DNA from: Hibiscus mutabilis
Lineage: Eukaryota; Streptophyta; Magnoliopsida; Malvales; Malvaceae
Direction of reading: 5' to 3'
Assembly: GCA_019671005.1 (NCBI GenBank)
Contig: CM033721.1
Location: 52,680,864 to 52,744,863 of the forward strand
Length of the DNA: 64,000 nucleotides
Positions 1 through 10,251 of the stretch are shown one piece after another. How positions within the stretch are numbered: the stretch's first letter is position 1; every line of letters begins with the position of its first letter. The position numbers and the translations under genes were made by a program. The notes under the pieces are model-generated. The model was not told where the DNA came from. It saw nothing but the letters and a program-made list of their open reading frames with translations, and made no database searches.

Positions 1-963
1 ATCGCTGCGAGGACGGGCAATATCTCTAGACGACATGAGATGCCACTCGAACACATCATCGAGGTGGAACTGCTCGATGTATGGGGATCGATTTTATGGG
101 ACCTTTCCCATCTTCATTCGGCAACCTCTACATTTTACTCGCCGTCGACTATGTGTCTAAATGGGTAGAGGCAGCTGCAGTTCCCAACGACGATTCCAAG
201 ACCGTGCAACGATTCCTGCAAAAACATATTTACACGGTTTGGGATGCCGAGAGCAATTATCAGCGACGGGGCAAGCATTTTGACAATGACTAATTGCCAA
301 GATGTTGCAACGCTTGGCATATCACACAAGATCGCCACGGCATATCACCCACAAACCAACGGGCAAGCAGAAATTTCCAACCGGGAGTTGAAGGGAATAC
401 TCGAGAAAGTTGTAAATCCCTCAATGAAGGATTGGTCATTAAGACTAGATGACGCACTTTGGGCATATCGCACTGCATTCAAAACACCATTAGGTATGTC
501 CCCCTTCCAACTTGTCTATGGTAAAACATGTCATCTACCGGTGGAAATCGAGCACAAGGCGTACTGGGCAATCAAGACCGTGAATATGGATTGGGAAAGT
601 GTCGGAAAAAAGCGCTTGATGGATCTCAATGAGATAGAAGAATTTCGTGCACTCGCCTATAACAATGCACGAATCTACAAGGAGAAAACAAAGCGATGGC
701 ACGACAAGAAACTATTGTCACGGCAATTCACGCCAGGGCAACTAGTTCTCCTATTCAATTCTCAGCTAAAACTTTTCCCGGGAAAGCTGAAATCAAGATG
801 GTCGGGACCATTCGAAGTCGTCAAACCATTCTCCCATGGTGCTGTGATAATCAAGTCCATCTCTGACAACCATGAATTCAAAGTTAATGGACAAAGATTG
901 AAGCACTACAATGGTGCCTATGTGGAACGTAACAAGGAAGTGGTCAACTTAGGAGATGCATGA
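1..963 (+). pseudogene. Athila-type integrase, frameshifted
   Basis: This encodes the catalytic core and C-terminal part of a retroelement integrase, which joins the DNA copy to the host genome. The first catalytic aspartate is in GIDFMGPFP (about 81-115). The second is in IISDGAS (about 259-280). The glutamate is in NGQAEISNRELK (about 358-393). The C-terminal part (residues GKTCHLPVEIEHKAYWAIK and onwards) is typical of Athila. The reading frame shifts near 80 and again near 245-295, where the 81-293 frame stops and the 244-963 frame takes over. It is therefore dead, although the last 240 residues remain open to a TGA at 961-963. The N-terminal zinc finger lies left of the window. Confidence 0.88.
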
Positions 964-1099
964 GCATGCTCTCCTTTCAGTATTTCCTTTTTCCTTTTCT
1001 TTTTATTTTCATTTTTATTTTTAGGAGATATTTTTTTTCATTATCTTTAGTTTTCAGGTTTTCTTTGTTTTCTTTTTCACAACAAGACTCACAACTACT

Positions 1100-1336
1100 A
1101 TGCTAAGGAAATTTACTGCCAAGATCCTTGCCCCGGCAACCAATGAAGAAGATGCAGCGGCAACTTACTTCATGCATGCACAAGCTGATGCCACGGCAAC
1201 CAACCCTGAAGATGTCACGGCAACCAAAGCTGAAGACATCATGGCAACAAGAAAACAACCATCACGTTCAAGCAAGAAAATCAAGACGCCAACTAGAAGG
1301 AAACTAATCATCTACGATGACGAACTCTCGGAGTAA
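1100..1336 (+). CDS. small ORF between integrase and 3' untranslated region, 78 aa, unknown
   Basis: An open frame of 78 codons lies 140 bp after the integrase stop. The middle is repetitive, with AT.xED.xAT units about 15 residues apart, and the end is basic and serine/lysine rich (SRSSKKIKTPTRRK). At DNA level the repeats are copies of the GGCAAC motif that recurs in the 3' LTR. Athila elements can carry an env-like ORF in this position, but nothing here (no signal peptide, no membrane segment) supports that. It could be translated from repeat DNA by chance. Confidence 0.3.
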   Translation: MLRKFTAKILAPATNEEDAAATYFMHAQADATATNPEDVTATKAEDIMATRKQPSRSSKKIKTPTRRKLIIYDDELSE

Positions 1337-1404
1337 GTCCTCGTATGCATTTTATTTTTATTTTGCGTTATTTTTATGCATGCATTGAGGACAATGCCTC
1401 ACTC

Positions 1405-1418
1405 GAGTTTGGGGGGGA
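1405..1418 (+). other. upstream polypurine-like tract
   Basis: The stretch GAGTTTGGGGGGGA follows TTGAGGACAATGC. It is a close match to the polypurine tract that primes plus-strand DNA synthesis in Athila/Tat elements, but lies about 760 bp upstream of the tract that abuts the LTR. Confidence 0.5.
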
Positions 1419-1713
1419 TTGTTATTAGTAATTACCATGTTTAGTTACATTAATCTTAAGCATTACATTTAGGATACATAAATTGCTTGCCATGCCTTTA
1501 ATTGGAACAAGAATTGCTTAGATTTGATGAATATTCAATGATGACTTTACCAATGCACTTAATTGATAGAATTTTTATTCTAGGATAACCATGGAAAAAC
1601 TTAGAATTTTACTATGATGCTAAATTTGATGAAACACTGTTGTGGTTTGATTGATTTAAGGAGTTCTAGTAAACTTAGGTGGATAATTAACTAATTGGGG
1701 GATTAGATGAATG

Positions 1714-1898
1714 CTAGAGGTGCCCGAAATTGGCTCTAGCATATGCTAAAAAAAATTGATCACTAGAGGTGCCCGAAACTGGCTCTAGGAGGCGTTAAAA
1801 TTTTTTTTTAACTAGAGGTGCCCAAACCGCTCTAGTCGATTAAATTAACTTAAGAAAACTAAAAATAAAACACTAGAGGTGCCCGAGATTGGCTCTAG
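1714..1898 (+). repeat. four-copy hairpin repeat in Athila 3' untranslated region
   Basis: Four copies of a 24-26 bp unit start with CTAGAGGTGCCC and end with GCTCTAG (1714-1739, 1763-1788, 1812-1835, 1873-1898). The spacers between them are unrelated and AT-rich. In each copy CTAGAG at the left pairs with CTCTAG at the right. In copies 1, 2 and 4 an inner GCC can pair with GGC, leaving a small bulge and a loop of about 7 bases. Units are conserved while spacers are not. The sequence between copy 4 and the LTR shows no coding evidence. Confidence 0.75.
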
Positions 1899-2168
1899 TT
1901 AAAACATGTTAAAAAGAACCCAAAGAAGTAATTTGAAAACCTATTGTTTGCATAAAATCCGAAAAATCAACTCGCACACAACTCCGCACACACTCACAAG
2001 CATTATAGTTTGATTCCAAGTAACTCCTCAGTTTTCCGAAAAATAAAAAGCCAATCATACTTTGTGCCCTTGTTCGAGAATTGAAATCAAGTTCAAAGCT
2101 AAGTTTGTGAAAATTTGAAGTCTTGGCGTAATTATGAGTTTGCATTGCTTGAGGACAAGCAATAGTTC

Positions 2169-2180
2169 GAGTTTGGGGTG
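2169..2180 (+). other. polypurine tract at 3' LTR
   Basis: GAGTTTGGGGTG, preceded by TTGAGGACAAGCAA, lies immediately before the TGATAAG start of the LTR. This is the expected place and composition for the plus-strand primer. Confidence 0.75.
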
Positions 2181-3612
2181 TGATAAGTGTTCAAAAGTAC
2201 TATTTTTCTTACCCTTTTTACTCATATTATTGTTAGACTTAGGCTCATATTAGTTGCATAGTTAGCCATTCATGCATTAATCCATGTTTCCTTCAATCGT
2301 TGAGCTTGATTACATAACTTGGTGATTTTTGTGGAAATAGATGCTGCTTTGGTGTGTTTTTGTGTGTGTATGTGCAGGATCACTTGCCAAAGCAATGCCG
2401 AGCTAGTTGTCAGGGCAATGCATGAAGGAGACGCCGAGCCAGTTGCCATGGCATTCTTCGACAAAGACCAAAAGCAATATGGATGTCGAAATTCATGACT
2501 TTACAAGCCAAGTTCTAATAGGAATAAAATTATAATAAAGAATTATATTCTTTAAAGATAATTTAATTCCAACTCAAACTCCTCCTCAAAGAAGGACTTT
2601 GGCCTAGCCCTATAAATATCAAGGAGATTTCGACAATTCAAGGGGGAGAGCAAGAGTTAATTTCGACAACTCCAAGAGAGGAAGCAAGGGGAATTTTCGG
2701 CAAGCATCTAGGGCAAGGAATTTTCGACAAGCTTCATCTTTTCTTCCTTGTTCGATTGGGTTCATGCTAGGGATTGTTTATCTTGTGTTTCTTTGGAACC
2801 TAGCCATGAACTAAATTTACTTGGCTATGGTTATTGTGTTTTGTGGTTGTGAGAAACTATTGGTTTTTGTTTAGGTAATAAGAGTTTGCACTTTTCTATT
2901 TCAAGGTTTATTCATTCTTGGTTCTTATTATTGTTTTTTTGAAAGTGAATTGGGAGAGGATCTCGTGATTTCATCCATTTATCTAATATCGGAGAGTTAG
3001 ATTCAAGAAACGAATGAATATGATCTTTATTCAATCCAATGATGGTGAAGATTAATCCGGCTTAGGAATAAGTTAAGGATTTCAACGGCTAAGAGGAGCG
3101 CAAGATTGGTTGTTGTTCACCCTTGATTCACGCAGGATGTATTATCAAGGCATGCACAAGTAGCTAGAGTTTCGACTTAGGGATAAGAAGAAACCATTTA
3201 AGAACGCTCCGCCAACCTTGAAGTTGCTGCCCGATCGCCCAAGTAGTTGCCCAACTAGTCGCCCAAGCAACCATCAATTAGTTGCCAAGGCAACCCGTTT
3301 TTTGCAAAGTCGCCACGGCAAATGAGTTGCCCGTGCACTCTTTACCAAGACAATCCAATCGGCTATCACACCTCAACTCACGATAACCTAGCCTATCTCT
3401 CTCAATTGAATTCATCTTTTCATTTACTTAATTGCTTTCTAGATTAGTTATTAGTTAAAACTTCTATAATCCTTTACTTGTGTTTTTACTTTTTACAGTG
3501 CAAGAGACTAGATTCTTGAAGTGGCACCAATCCCTGTGGAGACGATATCTTTTATACTATAACTTGCGACGTGTATACTTGCACATTTGCGTAGCACTTA
3601 TTACGCGCAACA
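2181..3612 (+). repeat. Athila-type 3' LTR
   Basis: The LTR starts TGATAAGTG just after the polypurine tract and ends TTACGCGCAACA. The end resembles other Athila LTR ends, and the homology switch at 3613 supports it. The length is about 1.43 kb. It holds many copies of GTTGCC/GGCAAC-type motifs (2385-2460 and 3225-3330). No second LTR is in the window, so the start could also be 2179 (TGTGATAAG). Confidence 0.8.
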
Positions 3613-4863
3613 CAGCTCCAGTTATCGAGTGTTTCCCCGGGACGGTAAGGGCGGATATTGGTCAACATTTTGTTGCCTCGGTCATTTCCAGCTATCATGT
3701 TGATGTACAACCCTTCAAATAATTCACTGAGTATTTCCTCCTGGTTGAGTACTTTATTTTCCTTCATTGCCTCTCCAACATCTTGACCTGGCTGGCAGAA
3801 CCCTCCGGAGATAAAAGTGGTTTTCAAACTAGGAAAGGACATCGGTCTCCACGGAATGTCTTTTCCTTTAGATCTGGCTTTTCTTTGCTCCTCCTTTCTC
3901 TTATATTCCTCTTTTCTCTGTTGGGCACTTGGTTGGTAACCCAGCCAAAAACGATCCTTCTTGGTTATCGTATTCTTGGCTCTTAGGTTTCCTTGTAATT
4001 TCTTCCCCAGCCCTTTTCCTACTTTGGCTCCTCGGCCCAAAGTTTCTGCGACGGTCATCTTGGTACAATTAGATAACCTGGGGTAGGGGATCCGACTTCC
4101 TTCCGAAACGAATGTGGCATTTACTAGTTCCAATGCTCGGAACGAGCATTCTGCAGCATCTTCATCATTTTGAATGTAGGGGGCGTCTGATGTTACTGAA
4201 GCAACAATTTCCTGCTCTACCTCTACTGTGACCAATTTGCCTTCGACTACAAATTTTAACTTTTGATGCAATGATGAGGGGACAACTCCTGCGGAGTGGA
4301 TCCATGGTCTTCCCAACAAGCAGCTGTAAGATGGTTTTATGTCCATCACCACAAAATAGATCACATATTCCGTTGGTCCGATCAATAGGGGCACCTCAAT
4401 TTTCCCCATTGTTCATCTTTGCGTACCATCAAAGGCTCTTACCGAATTGTGGCAGGGTTTTAGGTGCGAACCATCTATTGGCAGTTTTTGCAGGGTCACC
4501 ATAGGCAAGACGTTCAATGCTGACCCGTTGTCGATCAGTACGCCTGGTACTACATACCCTTTGCAGTGGGTAGTGATGTTAAGGGCTTTGGTGGACCTCA
4601 TTCCTCCCTCAGGGATCTCATCGTCACTGAACGTTATGTGATTATAGGCAGTGATATGCCCATTATCATGTCCAAGTTTGTCATAGAAATGTCCTGGGGC
4701 ACGAAAGTCTGATTTAGCACTTTTAATAACGTCTCCCAGTGTTTTTCTGAACTCAAGAGTAATTCCAGCACTGTGATCCTGGCCGGTTGCTTTCGTAGTT
4801 GTTCCACTACGTTGTACTCGCTATGTCTCAAGAACTTTAGAAATTCTTTGGCCTGGGTCTCAG
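3613..4863 (-). pseudogene. Ogre A protease and G-patch-like region, truncated
   Basis: This is the start of pol, encoding an aspartic protease that would process the polyprotein. On the minus strand VPGVLIDNGSALNVLP (about 4500-4560) is the active-site loop, with the DNGS form I recall for Ogre in place of DTG/DSG. CLLGRPWIHSAG (about 4290-4325) is the second conserved protease block. Near 3985-4060, residues GRGAKVGKGLGKKLQG look like a G-patch, which is known in Ogre. Frame changes occur near 4410 and 4630. The open frame runs on past 3613 into Athila LTR DNA, so its last 17 codons or so are an insertion artefact. The frame also changes at the gag junction near 4850. Confidence 0.85.
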
Positions 4864-6991
4864 TTACGGCTCATTCATCTTTGGGGGAGGTTCTTCTCCA
4901 AATATCTGCATAGGGCTAACTGCTGTACTCTTCCCCTTATCCTTTTCAGCTGCTTTCAAAGTCTCGGAGGAATAACATCTGCCGCTCCTTGTGAAATGGC
5001 CTGCCTCACCAGCGTTTACATCGTTCTGGCTTTGTTGGTCTTTCAGCGTAGGCTCTTTTACCTGACCGTGTTCTGGTTTTTCTGGCGTGGTCACATTTAC
5101 AGTATAATTCCAGGGGGTTTGTCGCATATCTTTGAATGGGAATGGAGATGGTGCTGAAATGATGATCTTGGGATTTATCTTGTTGGTTTCTCCTTGGGAG
5201 GCACCTGCATTCCCTGGCCTGGGGGAGATAATAAAAGGTCTATCCTTCCCGTATTTAGATTTGGGGCTATCCGTCATGTGTACGTCTGACCCCTTCTTCC
5301 CCACGGGCTTCTCGAAGAATTCTATTTGTTTTTCATTCATTAATTGTTGTACCAATCTCTTGAACTCATCGCACTCTTGAATATCATGCCCTTTAGTCTG
5401 GTGGAATTCGCAATACTCTCCATATCCCTTCTACCTTGTTATCATGCCTTTGTCGATCACACGAGCCATGCATAACTGTTGAAATACCCACCGTAAAGGA
5501 GATTTGATTTCTGACACATCATCCTTAATCCTCCTGGTAAAGTATTCTTCAATAACATTTACTCCTCTGTTCCCATGATTAGGCAGCGGGTTGTTGGCGA
5601 CACTCGGCTCTTCAAACTTCAATATCCCGAAATCGATTAAGTTATGCACAAGTTTTTTGAAAGCAAGGCAGTTCTCAGTGGGATGCCAGGGGTACCGCCG
5701 TGATAGTCGCAATGCGCGTTCGGATTATACCAAGACGGGAAGGGCGGATTGACAGGAGTAACGATGTATGGACGGACCAGGTCTGCTTCATACAACTGGG
5801 AATAAAGTTCTGAGTACGAAACAAGTAGGGGAGTGAAAGTTCTTTTCTCTTTCTCTTTTCTGGCGATTTTCTCATCTCTTTGATTCGAGTTTTGTGTTTT
5901 TCCCACAGGTGCTTGTGGCTGTGAGACTGTGAAGTTCTTCGGGGCAGTATAAGTGCTGGTGGTGTTCACTTCATTTCTCTTGTTATACTTCCGAGACCCT
6001 TCCCCGCCATCAATCCTACCACTCTTAATTGCCAGTTCAAGGGACTCCCCAGTCCTGATTAAGTCAGCAAAGCACTGCGTTGTGTTATTAATGAGGCGAT
6101 CAAAGAGTGCCCCTTTCAGAGTATTAACAAATAACGGCGTAATTTCATGTTCCGGGATGGGTGGCTGAATTTGGGGGCCACTTCCCGCCACCTTTGGGCG
6201 TACTGCCACAGGCTTTCGTTGGACTTTTGTCCCATATTTTCCAACATAATTCTGCTGGGGGTCATATTTGTTACATGCTTGTATTGCTCAGTAAATGCTC
6301 TTGACATATCTTTCCATGTCTTAACATTTGCCTTGCTTAACTGGGTGTACCACCGTAACGCCGCTCTAGTTAGGCTATCCTGGAAACAATGGATCAGTAG
6401 CTTTTCGTCCTTATGGTAGGCCGCCATCTTTCGACAGTACATTGTTATGTGCGCGGAAGGACACGTGGTTCCATCTATTTGTCGAACTCTGGCGTTTTAA
6501 ATTTTGGTGGTAGGACAAGATCGGACACCAGACTTAAGTCGCTAGCGTCATTTCCTGATTCTTCATTAGATTGTAACGTTTTAAATTTTTCCTCCATGAG
6601 GCGAAACCTTTCCTCCCACTTTTTCTCTACCTCAGTCATGATCCTTTCGACCATGTTCAGGTCCGGCACCTCTTCTTCATAGAGTGCTTCAGCATCGAGG
6701 GGTTGAGTCTCAGGTGCCCCTATTTGAAAACTAGATGACATTCCTGCAGGGTCGATATACACCTTCCTAGCCGGGTTTGGTGCAGTTGGTTGAACCTTGT
6801 AGTGAGCTGGGGTACCCTCTGGCTCTTGAATGGTTTCTTTTTCCAAGACTCTTAGCCAACAATGCGGTTATGTCGGATACTATAGATGCTTGCGACTGCG
6901 CAATCTGATCACTGAGGCTTCTCTGGGCCTCTTCAAGCCTTGTCTCGAGCTCTTTTTGCCCTTTTTCTAGACTGATTATCCTGTCTTCCAT
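4864..6991 (-). pseudogene. Ogre A gag, frameshifted
   Basis: Gag would form the virus-like particle. The ATG at 6989-6991 opens MEDRIISLEKGQKELETRLE, a short coiled coil. The capsid block is KLLIHCFQDSLTRAALRWY with WKDMSRAFTEQYKH (about 6270-6410). Two zinc-knuckle-like motifs follow: CDYHGG with a later ENC (about 5680-5720), and CEFHQTKGHDIQEC (about 5365-5410). The last part is a linker rich in K, P and E. Frames change near 6840, near 6481 (one base lost in FDKYDG), near 6130-6200 and near 5690. It is certainly non-functional, but every domain of a normal Ogre gag is recognisable. Confidence 0.88.
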
Positions 6992-7279
6992 GAGTTTGCT
7001 TTGTAACCGGGTAAAGTATGGGTGATGAATGATTGCGGGTTAACTACACACAATGCCACAACATTCATAATGTTAATATGGTTGCAGGAATAAATGCATG
7101 TATAATGATGCGAATGTCATGATGCAAATGCAAGAATGTATGCAGATAAGGTACTGATTCCGCTGGTAATCACCCTTTTGAACTACTTCCACGGGAATTA
7201 AAGGGTCTAGATTACAACAGAGTTCGTATTACAAAATAAAGATCCCTAATACAAAAAAATCTAATTACAACACAGAGTC
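6992..7279 (-). other. spacer between Ogre A ORF1 and gag
   Basis: A gap of 288 bp separates the ORF1 stop from the gag ATG and shows no coding signal. It includes several ATGCA-type short repeats (about 7040-7140). Confidence 0.6.
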
Positions 7280-9573
7280 CTATAGATAAGCCCTAGCTCT
7301 ATCTCCTAATTTTCCAATTGCCCTAAGCAGCTTGAGGAACCTGGGAGCTTCTTCCATTTCTAGGACTATGAAAGGTCGGAGAGTTTCAGCCTCGACAGCT
7401 AAATCATTCACATGCCTGGCGACTCGCTGTATGTCCACCATTAGGTTTGCGTAATATTGGTCCCTATCATGTACCATCCGGGCAGCGTCACGCAGTCTCT
7501 TTTGCCAATAGGTGTCCCCTCCGGCTGCAGCCTCCTCGAACACACTAATTCTTTCCTTGTAATCCTCAACAGTTGCTTCGAGGGACTCAATTCGTGCTCG
7601 TAACATGCTTACTTCGCGCTCTCTTTCTTGAAGCTCAGTGAAACCATTTCTGTGGCAGTACATTCGAAGTGAGTGTTCAACTTCCGCCATCTTTCCTTTT
7701 AATTCGCCATTCTGACTTTGGCTTTGCTCCAAACTTTGAATAGTGTCATCGTACAATTTTTGCATCTATAACAGTCTATTTCGGCTACTCATGGACTTTC
7801 TTTTCCATACGGTGACGCTTTCTTTCTCATGATGGACAGCTTGTTTTCTCTTGCTGATTTCTTGCCTGAATCTTTCTTTTTCCTAATCAATGGCCTTCTT
7901 GGAGGACCGTTTTTCTTCTTCCATAGCCAACCGGTAACTTTCTATCTCTTTCTTGATTGCTCTCTTGCTGATTTCTCGTTCTTCTTCCACCAAACGGCTA
8001 CCATTCATCCTTTCTCTTTCCACGGCTATGAATTGACTCCGGCTGGCCTTCTATATTTTTGCTTGTAGTAGAAGGGCATCTTTTTGATAAAGAGCATTCT
8101 TGTCGTTCAAATCTGCATTTAATTTCTTCAACTGCCTAATGATCCCGTCCCGCTCGTCAACCTCTAAGCTTGCCTTATAGAGCTCGCTCGCATGTTGGGT
8201 CTGTTGGATGTCCATTTTCCTTTTAACTTCTTCGAGTTCATTCCTTAAGATGTCAGCTTCAGACGGTACCACCCTTGTAAGCTCTTTGAGTGACACTGCT
8301 GGTCCTTGATCAGATTCGGGAATCACATTATTAACCCTCAAACGTCTCCAAAGATTATAGTCCGGGGTAGTCATGTGCACGGTATCTCCTTCCACCCTGA
8401 TCCGGTAACCATGGTCCCAGGCCCTCATGATGGTCTGAATTTTTCCTTTGAACTCCCCTTTGAAAAGAAATTCAGTTTGGCTTAATCCGGTGGTATTGGG
8501 AATGAACTGTCGTGATCTGAACTATCGAGACACTAAAAGCGGAGCACAGGCGATCCCTCCATGCAATTCCAACATCATCAGCCAGTTGAAATCACCACAA
8601 CTGTATAGAAAATAATTAACTTTACCGAGCCATGGGACCCTCCATGCTATGTCTTCATCTTGAATGTTCCTGAAGAAACTAGTCCACATTTTTGTTTTCA
8701 AATCCTCTCGCCATTCGTTTGCTAAGTACTCCCGTAAAGGCGAAAAACCTTGGAAAGATGTCCTCGGCAGGACCCTCGTCGGTGTCTTCCACATGTGACT
8801 CTGAATCCATACTTGTAACAGCTGTGCGCATCCTCGAAAACGTCCTTCTTCATGTTTTCGGCTAGCATTTAAGGAAATGAAAGTCTCGACCAAGATTGCT
8901 GGTACTGGGTTTGCTTTCCGTTTTACCCGCTCAAACAAGTCCAGAATGGCTATGTCAATGTTCCCGAGTACTCTTGGAAAGATCACCAAGCCATATATTC
9001 CTAAAGCGAACAGGTCCATTTTCTTTGCCTCGTCTGGATGTGCCGGTATGATGTCCCGAATACTTTCCCATGCAAAAACTATATTGTCTCCTTGGATCTG
9101 AAGCAGGCCATTAACCCAATCGTCACTCATTCCCGCAAAGGTTTTGAGTTTCGCAGTGTAATTTTTATTCCTCGGAGGCTTCGCGTAGATCCAATCTTCC
9201 TGAATGTTTTTCTGGTTAAGTAAAGCGATGTATTCTTCTCTCAGAGGCATCATGTCCTGCCCATTGAAGGTGAAGCAACAAAAAGCCGGATTCCAAAACT
9301 GGACTATAGCTCGGAGTAGGGGCTGGTTAATCCGAACATATAACAGCTGTGCAATGTCGCCATAACTATTGCAGAACAAGTCTTGTAGTCTTCGGTCCCA
9401 TCTTTCCCAAATGCTTTGAAGATCCCATAAGTCGCTTACATTGGAGACTCACATAGGTGTACCCTGCTATTACGCGCGTTCGCTCGCAAACTGTCCCCTG
9501 GATTTTCTGGTTGACCTCGACCAATGTCCGATGACAACTTAAGCTCTTCTTTCCTAAGACACCTTTTTTCCAT
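7280..9573 (-). pseudogene. Ogre A ORF1 (DUF7745-like head plus coiled coil), broken
   Basis: ORF1 is the extra ORF that precedes gag in Ogre elements; its function is unknown. The ATG at 9571-9573 gives MEKRCLRKEE. The globular head contains LLRAIVQFWNPAFCCFTF, LKTFAGMSDDWVNG, ALGIYGLVIFPRVLGNID and GRFRGCAQLLQVW (about 8520-9379). It resembles what I recall as DUF7745 proteins annotated in cotton. The tail (about 7280-8300) is strongly coiled-coil with heptads rich in E, K and R, ending FLKLLRAIGKLGDRARAYL. Breaks are a frameshift near 9445, an in-frame TAG at 8519-8521 (a CAG to TAG change fits the surrounding protein), and stops near 7890 and 7770. Confidence 0.82.
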
Positions 9574-10233
9574 GGTGAAAGACTTTCTGATCAGGCAAAC
9601 CACTTGATCCAGTACCTTTATGTAATGCAAATGTATGATGTATGAAAAAAAAAACAAAAGCGAAAAGAAAACAAGCCAGTACCAGATAAAATTAATAAAT
9701 ATAAAAATAAAAGGACAAAATTAAACAGAATAAACACACAAAACAACCCTATTTATCCCGTCTAAAACACATAAGGTTATCTGCATGGCTCTAACAGGGT
9801 AGGTTTCTATGTTCTCTACATGCAGTGTTGGTTCTAGGAGGTACCCAAATTGTCCTTCTTGTCCTCTACTAAGAGTTGCAAGGCCCCCGATCATCACCCA
9901 TTATAGGCTCCTTTCAACCGGGTTCAATTCAGGGGGACCCATTCGCTTATGCCCGTACGAAGGAACGATATCCTTACGAAAGCATAAGGTACTCGAGCCC
10001 CGAAGGTATTGCTAGGCCCATACGGGAGAACGATATCTCCACGAAAGCATTAGCGTTTTCCCCCACTTAAAAAAAGGGTTTATATGCCATATTTTAAATG
10101 CGTTAAAATAAACGCGCAATTAGAACTGAATGTTAATTTAATAGTCACTTTAACCCGGAATTTCTAATATTAATAAAGCGGTAATTATTTTAAAAGCTTG
10201 ACTCTCATTTGTTTTTGAAAAACAAAAAATTTT
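9574..10233 (-). promoter_or_regulatory. Ogre A 5' leader with two hairpins
   Basis: This is the untranslated leader between the primer-binding site and ORF1. It shares a block (9800-10070) with the leader of element B (53840-54120). Within the block a unit occurs twice in each element: a 5-bp stem around a 6-base loop, followed by ACGAAAGCA. In A the stems are AAGGA/TCCTT (9960-9975) and GGAGA/TCTCC (10025-10040), both around loop ACGATA as read on the plus strand. The position fits an RNA packaging or translation element, which is inference. Confidence 0.6.
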
Positions 10234-10251
10234 CCCCAGCAGAGTCATCAT
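10234..10251 (-). other. Ogre A primer-binding site
   Basis: On the minus strand TGATGACTCTGCTGGGGA starts 2 bases after the LTR end. It resembles TGGCGACTC-type sites complementary to the 3' end of a tRNA-Arg, as known for Ogre. The equivalent site in element C is cleaner (41553-41570). Confidence 0.65.

Larger units (their letters stand above)
1..3612 (+). mobile_element. Athila-type Ty3/gypsy retrotransposon, 3' part
   Basis: The window opens inside the integrase region of an LTR retrotransposon. Then follow a long 3' untranslated region, a polypurine tract and a 3' LTR that ends in CA at 3612. The integrase C-terminal wording (GKTCHLPVEIEHKAYWAIK, then LNEIEEFR and FPGKLKSRWSGPF) is characteristic of the Athila lineage. 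From 3613 the sequence changes to minus-strand Ogre pol code, so this element is inserted in Ogre A. The 5' half and 5' LTR lie left of the window, so the target duplication cannot be checked. Lineage assignment is from remembered family wording; the boundary at 3612 is seen directly. Confidence 0.85.

Noticed and set aside
1714..1898. Could the regularly spaced repeats be a CRISPR array?
   Set aside because: Only four units, irregular AT-rich spacers, plant retroelement context; CRISPR does not occur here.
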